A DNA stretch of 13,249 nucleotides, taken from NCBI GenBank assembly GCA_948528155.1, contig CAOSZT010000053.1, positions 1 through 13,249 on the forward strand, written 5' to 3'. The stretch is from an uncultured Clostridia bacterium (lineage in GTDB: Bacteria > Bacillota > Clostridia > TANB77 > CAG-508). A model generated the notes under the pieces. It saw nothing but the letters and a program-made list of their open reading frames with translations. It ran no database searches and was not told the origin of the DNA. The position numbers were made by a program, and so were the translations under genes. Of this stretch, positions 1 through 6,126 are shown in pieces (the stretch's first letter is position 1; every line of letters starts with the position of its first letter).

Positions 1-668
1 TAAAAAGTAGAGATAAGACTAGAACAAAATCATTAAATTTACTATTACGAGGACTGTTATATTGTAAAGAATGTGGTAAAACATTAGGAGCTGGTACATC
101 TCACTATAAAAATGGTAACTATACTCAAATTTACTTGCATTGTCGCACTTATCAATCTTTACCAAAACTAAAGCTTTGTACTCCCCATTGTATGAATTAT
201 ACAAAATTAGAAAATGCAGTTATTGAAGAAGTCCAAAATATATGTAGAAAATATTTAGATAAAAAGAAATGCAAACAAATTATTGATGATAACAATAACA
301 ATGTTCAAAATGAAATTGAACTTAATAAAGAAAAAATCAATTTAATAAAAGCTATTGAAGTTTTAGATTTTCAAATTGAGAAATTATATGAAGATAAGCT
401 AAAAGGTCTTATCAATGACAATGATTTTTCAAGAATGTATGAGAAGAAAGTTAATGAAAGAGATTCCAAAACTAAAAAACTTGAAGAATTAAATACAGTT
501 AAGTTTGAAAGAAATGTTATAGATTATGAAAAAATTATACAAGATTTCTTAAAAAAAGAAAACATTACAGCCTATATGCTAAATAGCTTAATTGAAAAAA
601 TTGAAATTGACCAAAATAAACAAGTAACTATTTATTATAAATTCGCAGATTTAAATACTTTGTCATAA
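1..668 (+). CDS. Large serine recombinase, C-terminal part (5' end outside window)
   Basis: The reading frame is open from base 3 through the left edge, so the gene begins outside the window. The visible ~221 residues are the C-terminal part of a large serine recombinase: a zinc ribbon (YCKECG near bases 60-75, then paired Cys/His residues around LHC and CTPHC), followed by a long Lys/Glu-rich coiled coil (about bases 300-540). It ends in a beta-rich tail (IEIDQNKQVTIYYKF) of the kind that normally closes these proteins. The 3' end therefore looks complete. Family members integrate and excise mobile elements at short att sites, and the gene usually sits at one end of its element. The resolvase catalytic domain must lie to the left. 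The stop overlaps the stop of the opposing recombinase by six bases, which places an element boundary just after this gene. Identification as a recombinase tail is firm; activity cannot be judged. Confidence 0.85.
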   Translation, partial: KSRDKTRTKSLNLLLRGLLYCKECGKTLGAGTSHYKNGNYTQIYLHCRTYQSLPKLKLCTPHCMNYTKLENAVIEEVQNICRKYLDKKKCKQIIDDNNNNVQNEIELNKEKINLIKAIEVLDFQIEKLYEDKLKGLINDNDFSRMYEKKVNERDSKTKKLEELNTVKFERNVIDYEKIIQDFLKKENITAYMLNSLIEKIEIDQNKQVTIYYKFADLNTLS

Positions 669-1703
669 AAAGATGTAAACTCTTCTTGTAAATGTACTGC
701 CACAAAATCCACATCTAATTCTATTACTCATTGGGTATTTTCTTCCTACATTTCCAACTTTCCTACTTGCTGACCTGCCTCCGTTTCTTTCTTTCATTAT
801 TTGTTGTACTTTTTCAAATGTTTCTTCGTCTATTATTGCCTCGTGATGATTAGAAATATAATACTTATCTTCCTCTCCCATATTAGATAATCTTTTATGA
901 CTAATTGGGTCTATTGTAAATGTTTTTCCTTGTAGTACATCTCCTTTGTATTTTTCATTTTTTAGTATTTTTCTTACTGTTGTTTCGCACCATACAGCTT
1001 TTCCCTTTGGTGTTTTTATTCCCAGTTTAGTTAATTGTTTTGATATACTTTCTGCTCCAAATCCCTCTAAATATTTTTCATAAATTAGTCTAACAATTTC
1101 TGCCTCTTGTTCATTTATAGTTAAAGTGTTATCTTCTGGATTATAAGTATAACCTAAACAACCACCAAATCCAATTAGTTCTCCTCGTTCCTTTTTCATT
1201 TTTAGTCCTAATTTTACGTGTGTAGATGTATTTTCGCTTTCTTGTTGTGCTACTGAACTTAATATTGTTAATAGTAATTCTCCTGACATTTCTAATGTAT
1301 TTATTCCTTCTTCTTCAAAAAATACAGCTACATTATGCTCTTTTAACATTCTTACATATTTTAGTGTGTCTACTGTATTTCTTGCAAATCTTGATATTGA
1401 CTTTGTCATTATCATATCAAATTTATCATCTAAAGCGTCCTGTATCATTTTCATAAAGTCATTTCTTTTATAGTCTAATGTACCAGAAATTGCCTCATCT
1501 GCATAAATTTCTATATACCTCCATTCTGGATTAGATGTTATTTTTTCTTTGTAATATGCTTTTTGCGATTCATAACTGTTTTTTTGGTCTTCATCATCTG
1601 TACTTACTCTACAATATGCTGTTACTCTTAATCCTGTTGTAACCTTTAAACCAGTTGTACGATTTATTCGTCCATCGACTTTTTTTATTAAAGTTACATT
1701 CAT
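663..1703 (-). pseudogene. Large serine recombinase truncated in its zinc ribbon
   Basis: The N-terminal resolvase domain is clear: YCRVST with the catalytic Ser34, YADEAISGT at 68-75, and RFARN with catalytic-type arginines at 105-108. The recombinase domain follows at about 190-290 (GFGAESISKQL, WCETTVRKILKNEKYKGD). The zinc ribbon begins with CGFCG (331-335) and STFTRR, but the frame then runs into VYIFL and stops. Relatives usually continue well past 450 residues, with the rest of the zinc ribbon, a coiled coil and a tail. The ATG at 1703 is preceded by AGGAGG at an unusually short distance of about one base. The remaining text is well conserved, so the cut looks recent. It probably comes from insertion of the neighbouring plus-strand element, with the missing 3' part on that element's far side. 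It could fold and bind poorly without its DNA-binding tail; I expect it is inactive for integration. Confidence 0.85.
669..690. other. Candidate att junction of the left-hand serine-recombinase element
   Basis: Recombinase homology on the minus strand stops right after the codons for TRR (bases 681-686). The plus-strand recombinase ends at 668. The 10-20 bases between are where left-element DNA and the interrupted gene should meet. Large serine recombinases cross over at a two-base core inside such a site and place their own gene beside it. The exact core cannot be fixed without the other end of the left element. Confidence 0.5.
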
Positions 1704-1761
1704 TCATACCTCCTTTTCCAATTTTTAACCACTAACACATTATATTTTTATCTTCTTATTT

Positions 1762-1926
1762 TCAAATGTGTGAATTTTTATTTATTTTAGCTTTTGTTGA
1801 TTTATATACTATTTCATCTATTTTATTATTATTTTTTAAATGATTTAATGCTCTTAATTGTAGTGTATATTGGAGTAATTTTTTATCTACTTTTTCACTG
1901 TTATTTGTTAAAACTTTCTCAATCAA
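1762..1926 (-). CDS. Small SHOCT-like protein upstream of the recombinase
   Basis: This small Lys-rich helical protein lies just upstream of the truncated recombinase and in the same direction. The frame can be extended to a TTG at 1971, but no ribosome site precedes that codon. AAAGGAG occurs at about 1936-1942, nine bases before a TTG at 1926, giving a 54-residue product starting at the LIEKVLTN segment. An in-frame ATG at 1935 directly abuts the Shine-Dalgarno and is less likely. The C-terminal half (LNHLKNNNKIDEIVYKSTKAKI) has the spacing of a SHOCT-type short helical hairpin. Small SHOCT-like ORFs are often found beside clostridial serine recombinases. The family call is tentative and no function is claimed. 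Confidence 0.45.
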   Translation of the reverse strand: MIEKVLTNNSEKVDKKLLQYTLQLRALNHLKNNNKIDEIVYKSTKAKINKNSHI

Positions 1927-1983
1927 TGTTACCATCTCCTTTAAGTGATTGATAAAAACACTACCATTCAATTTTCTTTGGTA

Positions 1984-2021
1984 GTTATTGGTATATTTTC
2001 TCTTTATACCTTTTCCAATAA
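1984..2021. promoter_or_regulatory. Nested inverted repeats upstream of the small ORF (possible operator)
   Basis: GGTATA (1990-1995) and TATACC (2005-2010) form a perfect inverted repeat with a nine-base spacer. An outer pair, TTATTGG (1984-1990) and CCAATAA (2015-2021), flanks it. On the minus strand TTGGAA and TATACC are 17 bases apart, so a weak promoter may overlap the symmetry. It lies 5' of the SHOCT-like and recombinase genes, where an operator would be expected. No binding protein is identified. Confidence 0.3.
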
Positions 2022-2239
2022 TTCATTAGACAGATGTTTTGCTTACATCTCATAGGATTTTCACCTACCTGTTTACAGGCTTGTACTCATTGCGTGGGAC
2101 GCTTTTAACGCTCGTTCTATGACTATACAAAAGTTTCTTTCCTCTTACACTTATCTTCGCCTTATTAGTTGCAAGCTAATATTTAAGTAATAGATTTTAT
2201 TACTAGCTCAAGTAATCAAAGGACTGTATCTAATGAATT
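2020..2239 (-). ncRNA. Candidate structured RNA with 11-bp closing stem, family unassigned
   Basis: An 11-base perfect inverted repeat (2020-2030 and 2229-2239, AATTCATTAGA on the minus strand) encloses about 200 bases with no ORF. This interior is less AT-rich than its flanks. Read on the minus strand it contains successive hairpins: ATTACT/AGTAAT, TATTAG/CTAATA, GCGT-CCC-ACGC, CCTG-TAAA-CAGG, TAGG/CCTA and AGATGT/ACATCT. A CAG/CTG pair can extend the closing stem past a two-base bulge. A multibranched fold of this kind suggests a functional RNA. The minus strand is favoured because neighbouring genes and the promoter-like repeats at 2272-2520 read that way. I could not match it to tmRNA, RNase P, 6S, a riboswitch or an intron. 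It could also be an element end or a degenerate insertion-sequence remnant. Confidence 0.45.
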
Positions 2240-2271
2240 GCTATTCAATTTTCAATGTTCTTTAATTTTTC

Positions 2272-2520
2272 GAGATTTTCCCTCTCATATATAACAGCGT
2301 TTGAAAAGTTAAAAAGGTTATGTTTTTTTTCAAAAAAATTTTATTTTTTGTATATGTGATTTTAAATCTCCTACTTATAACAGCGATTGAAAAATCAAAA
2401 ACTTGACCTTTTTTTGAAAAAATTTTATTTTTTTTTGAAGTTTTTATATATGAGATTTTCTCTCTTATCTATAACAGCGATTGAGAAATGAAAAATGGGA
2501 CATTTTTAAAAAAATTTTTA
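2272..2520 (-). repeat. Three imperfect direct repeats with a CGCTGTTATA core
   Basis: Units begin near 2272, 2356 and 2452. Each carries, on the plus strand, a short GAGATTTT-type hairpin followed by ATAACAGCG (2291-2299, 2377-2385, 2471-2479), then a TTGAAAAAT-like stretch and an A/T-rich run ending in AAATTTTATTTTTT. Core spacing is 86 and 94 bases. On the minus strand the core reads TTTTCAATCGCTGTTATA, which includes an extended -10-like TGTTATA preceded about 17 bases upstream by a T-run. The array sits directly upstream of the candidate RNA. It could be tandem promoters, protein-binding iterons for replication or excision, or an untranslated leader. Nothing else was seen between 2520 and 2551. 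Confidence 0.6.
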
Positions 2521-2554
2521 ATGAAAATTTAGATTTAAAATATAATTAGACACA

Positions 2555-2591
2555 AAAAAGAGATACTAACTTGTTTTTAATATCTCTTTTT
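2555..2591. terminator. Bidirectional rho-independent terminator
   Basis: A perfect 11-bp stem, AAAAAGAGATA (2555-2565) with TATCTCTTTTT (2581-2591), has a 15-base loop and a T-run on each strand. It lies about 60 bases past the stop of the minus-strand membrane peptide gene and should end that transcript. Confidence 0.8.
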
Positions 2592-2636
2592 GTTATATTT
2601 CATTTTTTATATAATATTTATGATAATCCTCTCTAT

Positions 2637-2650
2637 AACTTGTAAGTTGT
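2637..2650. repeat. 14-bp direct repeat, left copy
   Basis: AACTTGTAAGTTGT occurs here and again at 3681-3694. The two copies bracket the DUF4362-like and membrane-peptide genes almost exactly. The core AACTT-GT-AAGTT is itself palindromic, so it may be a protein-binding or recombination site. Confidence 0.4.
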
Positions 2651-2651
2651 G

Positions 2652-2840
2652 TTACTCTTTGTCTTTTTTGCTATTCCTATATAATATACTAAATGTTAAT
2701 GTAAATAACATTGGTATAACTGAATAACCAGCATTATCTAATTTATGAGTGATTACCAAGTATCCACCAATCAAAGTTAAAATTGCAAATACAAGACTTA
2801 AAATCAAAAATATTTTTACTTTTAATTTTTCTTTATTCAT
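2652..2840 (-). CDS. Small two-helix membrane protein
   Basis: The 62-residue product has a basic N-terminus (MNKEKLKVK), then two hydrophobic helices (about 8-30 and 40-54) and a charged tail (RNSKKDKE). This pattern predicts a small inner-membrane protein with both ends in the cytoplasm. AAAGGAG lies 11 bases before the ATG. The gene is 24 bases downstream of the DUF4362-like gene and is followed by a strong terminator, so the two likely form one unit. I recognise no family. It could be an accessory or immunity-like partner of its neighbour, but nothing in the sequence proves this. Confidence 0.65.
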   Translation of the reverse strand: MNKEKLKVKIFLILSLVFAILTLIGGYLVITHKLDNAGYSVIPMLFTLTFSILYRNSKKDKE

Positions 2841-2864
2841 AACTTTTACATCTCCTTTATATAT

Positions 2865-3623
2865 TTAGTTAATAGTTGTTATCACAAATACATTATCCGT
2901 TTTAAAATTTTCTTCTGTTATATCTTCGTTGTATAAAACCCAATATAAGTAATTATTATTTTTATATTCTGATATATAATTAAATTCTTTCAGTTCAATT
3001 ATTCTATCAGTTTCTGCTGAAAATTTATCTCTTGTATTATCAGTAACTATATATAATTTATCTGATTTCTCGTAATATAAAATATCTGTTAAGATTAAAT
3101 CTCCTTCAACAGTATTTTGTGCTACTCTAATAAATGCAGTTTTTTTATTCTTATAACTTTCCATAAATTCACTATATAGATTATCGTTATGAACCATTGC
3201 ACCTATAACAAAGCAATTATCTTTTTGAGCATCAAATGAAGTATATTCCTTTGATAGTGTCCTAATATCTCTATCTTTTGTTAATTCGGTATTATAAAAA
3301 TCTTCTATATTACTTATATTATCTTTTTGTTCTTTATTATTTTGGCTATCTATTGGCAATTCATATTTCATAAACCAATTTCCCATTTTTACCCCGATAT
3401 TACTCTCATAAGGTTCATTTGGAGATACTCCCACATAGCGAATAACTTTATAACCTAATCCCCAATAAGTTACTTTGCTTCCGTCATTATTAACTACCTT
3501 TATGCAATACTTTGGCTCGTGTCCTGTTGCTACTCTACCACTATCTACATAGTTCGTTATAATTCCTGCAACTATAAGTATAATCAAAAATATTCCTACT
3601 CCAATACATATTTTCTTTTTCAT
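2865..3623 (-). CDS. Membrane-anchored DUF4362-like extracytoplasmic protein
   Basis: A longer frame opens at 3647, but AAGGAGG sits six bases before the ATG at 3623, giving 252 residues starting MKKKICIG. Residues 4-23 form a hydrophobic signal anchor (GVGIFLIILIVAGIITNYV). There is no lipobox cysteine, so it is an anchored rather than lipidated protein, with the bulk outside the membrane. The next segment (DSGRVATGHEPKYCIKVV, TYWGLGYKVIRYVGV) resembles the N-terminus of a common Firmicutes secreted family. The C-terminal half (IRVAQNTVEGDLILTDILYY, YIVTDNTRDKF, YWVLYN) matches my memory of DUF4362, a domain of unknown function in clostridial and bacillar envelope proteins. It is cotranscribed with the downstream two-helix peptide. 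Such genes are frequent cargo on mobile elements; the role is unknown. Confidence 0.75.
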   Translation of the reverse strand: MKKKICIGVGIFLIILIVAGIITNYVDSGRVATGHEPKYCIKVVNNDGSKVTYWGLGYKVIRYVGVSPNEPYESNIGVKMGNWFMKYELPIDSQNNKEQKDNISNIEDFYNTELTKDRDIRTLSKEYTSFDAQKDNCFVIGAMVHNDNLYSEFMESYKNKKTAFIRVAQNTVEGDLILTDILYYEKSDKLYIVTDNTRDKFSAETDRIIELKEFNYISEYKNNNYLYWVLYNEDITEENFKTDNVFVITTIN

Positions 3624-3680
3624 AAGATTCCTCCTTAAACTTATCATAACGATACATTACTATAAATCTTTCAAACTACA

Positions 3681-3694
3681 AACTTGTAAGTTGT
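3681..3694. repeat. 14-bp direct repeat, right copy
   Basis: This second copy of AACTTGTAAGTTGT lies about 60 bases upstream of the DUF4362-like start. It falls within a 74-base gap that otherwise shows no clear promoter (only weak matches) and no GC-rich hairpin. Confidence 0.4.
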
Positions 3695-3721
3695 CGCTCA
3701 GGTTGTTATTAAAAATTTTTC

Positions 3722-4192
3722 TTAATCTCCATATATTTCAAATGATATTCTATATTTATTAACAGGTCTTACTATTAAAGTACAATTATTAGTAATTGGT
3801 TCCCTTTTGTAATGCATTTGATTAAAGACTTTAAATAAAGTAAATATTGCATATTGTTTATAAATTTCTTTATCTGTTTTCTCTATCATTAGTATAACAA
3901 AAAATTTATCTATAGAAAACTGAAAATTTGGTATTTCATTTAATTTGTTTAGAATATACTCCATCAATTGTTTGTCTATTTCTTTTATATTTTTTGATGT
4001 ACATATATTTTTAACATTATCTCTAAATGTTAATTTTAATTCTAACTTACTACTATAATACTTTTCACCTTGATGTATAACTAGGTATGATATTTTTTCA
4101 TTAAAAATTTCTGCTTTATTCAAGCAATCTGTAAATTTTCTCATTGCTACTTTTGTTGAAAAGCCTGTTTTAACTTTAAAATCTTTTTTCAT
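3722..4192 (-). CDS. Unknown 156-residue cytoplasmic protein
   Basis: The frame could open at 4243, but that start lies inside a terminator hairpin and has no ribosome site. AAAAGGAG followed by ATGATG at 4195-4190 marks the real start, most likely MKKDFKVKTG at 4192. The product is basic, lacks membrane segments and alternates charged helices with beta strands (KYYSSKLELKLTF, NKYRISFEIYGD). I do not recognise the family. Upstream, a terminator-like hairpin separates it from the 48-residue ORF, and no promoter is visible in the gap. It is probably read by leakage through that hairpin. Confidence 0.6.
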   Translation of the reverse strand: MKKDFKVKTGFSTKVAMRKFTDCLNKAEIFNEKISYLVIHQGEKYYSSKLELKLTFRDNVKNICTSKNIKEIDKQLMEYILNKLNEIPNFQFSIDKFFVILMIEKTDKEIYKQYAIFTLFKVFNQMHYKREPITNNCTLIVRPVNKYRISFEIYGD

Positions 4193-4213
4193 CATTTCTC
4201 CTTTTCTATTTTT

Positions 4214-4251
4214 ACTGAAAAAGAAGATAGCAAGTAAATGCAATCTTCTTT
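4214..4251 (-). terminator. Rho-independent terminator or attenuator after the 48-aa gene
   Basis: AAAGAAGAT (4220-4228) pairs with ATCTTCTTT (4243-4251) around a 14-base loop. On the minus strand the stem ends in a short T-run (TTTTTCAG). It lies 27 bases past the 48-residue gene and just before the unknown 156-residue gene. It may therefore reduce rather than abolish expression of the latter. Confidence 0.6.
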
Positions 4252-4277
4252 GGAACTTTTCTGTAATATGTAATGTC

Positions 4278-4424
4278 TTATTTACCTAAACAACGCATAT
4301 TTCTTATCTGACATCCAGAATACTGAGCATTTACCAATACTTTAGCATCATGATCATTGTTTGCTTTAACGGTAACATTGAATTGTTTTCCATTTAAAAC
4401 TATTGTTGCTTCATAAGTGTACAT
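4278..4424 (-). CDS. 48-residue conserved-looking small protein
   Basis: This short gene encodes MYTYEATIVLNGKQFNVTV followed by KANNDHDAKVLVNAQYSGC and a basic end, NMRCLGK. Support is strong for its size: AGGAGG eight bases before the ATG, a consensus-like promoter 26 bases upstream of the ATG and a terminator after it. The pattern of two beta strands, an Ala-rich helix (DAKVLVNAQY) and a final strand resembles small plasmid and phage proteins that adapt an element for binding. I cannot name the family. Two cysteines (near residues 38 and 45) could bind metal or form a dimer contact, but this is a guess. Confidence 0.65.
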   Translation of the reverse strand: MYTYEATIVLNGKQFNVTVKANNDHDAKVLVNAQYSGCQIRNMRCLGK

Positions 4425-4449
4425 TATTCATTCCTCCTTTTTTACATTT

Positions 4450-4478
4450 ATAATACTATATAAATCTTATCTCGTCAA
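4450..4478 (-). promoter_or_regulatory. Sigma-A-type promoter of the 48-aa gene
   Basis: On the minus strand TTGACG (4478-4473) and TATTAT (4455-4450) are separated by exactly 17 bases. The predicted start falls about 20 bases before the ribosome site of the 48-residue gene. This is the best -35/-10 pair in the window, and it sits in the gap right after the 506-residue gene. Confidence 0.7.
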
Positions 4479-4486
4479 ATATAATA

Positions 4487-6007
4487 TCATGACTTAATAT
4501 TTTTTATAATAGACATACTAGCTTCTAACGCATCAAAATATTTTTCATCTATTTCTAATTTTCCATCTATTTCTTCATCATAATCAATATATTGATCATC
4601 TTCTTTTTTATAGGTTCTTTTGATTTCATATACAATATTTTGATATTCCATTAGAAAATACAGAACATCAGTATCTGAAACTTTTGGATCATCTACCATT
4701 CCCAAAAATCTTGTTGCACCATCATCTAGTTCTGCCTTTTTAAAAGCCTTTTCACCATTTTCTACTGTTCTACTCTCACTCTTTAATTTTTTTGCCATTT
4801 GTTTAAAATCTACATTTGTATATTTGGTAATAAAAATATGATTTCCATTAGATACATTTAATTCTAATACATTATCTTTTATATTATGGCTAATATATAA
4901 GTTTTTTGCTAATTCAATATAGCACAATTTTTCATCTCCAATTTTTATTTTTTTTATAATTTTTTCTTCTTTTGGAGTTTCTCCTTTTTGCGTTTTTCCT
5001 GTATCTAAGTCAACTATATCTACTGCTGGTAGTTGCTCTTTTATATAAAAATGCCCTTCTGAATATTTCCAGCTTAATTTTTCAATATTAGGATCCTTAA
5101 AACAAATGTCAATATATTTTACTTCTCTAGTTTTGCCTTGTGATTCTTGATATTTTCTCTCTTCATTTTGATTATGCATTTGTGTATTAATTAAATTTGC
5201 TTGATATTCTAGTAACTTTCTTTGATACTCATGTTCTACATTTTTTTGCATCCATTCATTATCCCAATGTAAATTTACTGAAGCACTACTAGGTGCAGTT
5301 GGCTTATTTTGATATTTAGGGTTATATGTTGGTGCATTTTCTTCTGTTGTATATATTTCAATATGACTAATTTCATTATTCATAATAGTTTCATCTTCAA
5401 ACATTTCGTATGTATCATCATCAAAGAAGTATATATTTCCATCATTTATTATAACACGAGCTTTTTTGTCATCTACATCATATCCTAATAAATATCCATA
5501 ACCAAAATATTTACTATTTTTCACTAAATTACTAGCAACTGAAATTAGATAATTTATTGTTTCCATTATTCTATTTTTTTCATTTTCAGAAAATTTTTCT
5601 TGTTCTAAATCAATTTTTAATTTTTCTAATTTAGTTATTTTTTCATTAAGTAAAGCATTTTCGTTATTCTCTAAATATTTTCGTTTTAACACATGTCTAT
5701 CACTAAAAGTAAACATTTGCCCTGTCATTCGATCTTGATTATGAATATCGTTATGTATTAACAATTCCTGAAATCCAGATTTTATTATTATTTTAGCATA
5801 TTTAGGAATTTTCATACCATATATTATAGATATAGGCATTCCTATAATAAAAATTATAATCGTAATTGTTGGCAATGTATAAATAAATGCTATAGAAAGT
5901 ATACCTGTTAATAATATTAATAGTAAGCATTTTGGAAGTTGTTTTAATCTTAACTTTCCTAACATTTCCATATTTTCAGTTTTTCCTATTTGTCCATTTT
6001 TACTCAT
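4487..6007 (-). CDS. Membrane-anchored coiled-coil protein of unknown function
   Basis: The 506-residue product has an N-terminal cytoplasmic stretch, then two adjacent membrane helices (about 27-43 and 46-64) closed by GMKIPKYAK. A Lys/Glu coiled coil follows (about 112-145, KITKLEKLKIDLEQEK), then a long soluble region. The latter has a Gln/Asn-rich helical segment (about 250-285) and a beta-rich C-terminal half with many Lys, Asp and Glu. AAAGGGG lies eight bases before the ATG. It follows the mini-PolC gene after 119 bases that contain a possible promoter, so it may be expressed apart from the operon. I do not recognise the family and see no enzymatic motif. It may anchor or sense something at the membrane on behalf of the element; this is inference. 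Confidence 0.65.
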   Translation of the reverse strand: MSKNGQIGKTENMEMLGKLRLKQLPKCLLLILLTGILSIAFIYTLPTITIIIFIIGMPISIIYGMKIPKYAKIIIKSGFQELLIHNDIHNQDRMTGQMFTFSDRHVLKRKYLENNENALLNEKITKLEKLKIDLEQEKFSENEKNRIMETINYLISVASNLVKNSKYFGYGYLLGYDVDDKKARVIINDGNIYFFDDDTYEMFEDETIMNNEISHIEIYTTEENAPTYNPKYQNKPTAPSSASVNLHWDNEWMQKNVEHEYQRKLLEYQANLINTQMHNQNEERKYQESQGKTREVKYIDICFKDPNIEKLSWKYSEGHFYIKEQLPAVDIVDLDTGKTQKGETPKEEKIIKKIKIGDEKLCYIELAKNLYISHNIKDNVLELNVSNGNHIFITKYTNVDFKQMAKKLKSESRTVENGEKAFKKAELDDGATRFLGMVDDPKVSDTDVLYFLMEYQNIVYEIKRTYKKEDDQYIDYDEEIDGKLEIDEKYFDALEASMSIIKNIKS

Positions 6008-6054
6008 ATATTTTGTCCCCTTTATTATACTTATTTTTATTTATCATTTTTCTC

Positions 6055-6073
6055 ATTATACTATTAAGTATAC
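6055..6073 (-). promoter_or_regulatory. Possible promoter with overlapping inverted repeat
   Basis: In the 119-base gap before the 506-residue gene, the minus strand has a good -10 (TATAAT, 6060-6055) with no clear -35. A perfect inverted repeat, TATACT/AGTATA (6057-6062, 6067-6072), overlaps it. A repressor bound there would block the promoter. A second TATAAT lies nearer the ribosome site. Confidence 0.35.
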
Positions 6074-6126
6074 AATTATATCTCTTTTCTTTTCATCTTT
6101 TTATTGTTCCATTTTCTTTTTCTCCA

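Noticed and set aside
2020..2110. Resemblance to an IS200/IS605 right end or TnpB guide RNA (AAGCC, CCTG-TAAA-CAGG, GGTAGGTGA on the minus strand)
   Set aside because: No TnpB or TnpA gene is near, and the sequence continues with further paired segments instead of ending at a guide. The likeness rests on my memory of such ends only.
2100..2150. Group I intron core (GACTATA-like string)
   Set aside because: No partner segment for the P7 pairing was found in the right order on either strand.
2272..2520. CRISPR array
   Set aside because: Three imperfect units with 86- and 94-base spacing, no uniform repeat length, no unique spacers between exact repeats and no cas gene.
4193..4243. Upstream extension of the 156-residue gene to a start at 4243
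   Set aside because: No ribosome site, and the extension runs through a terminator hairpin; the ATG at 4192 has AGGAG at proper distance.
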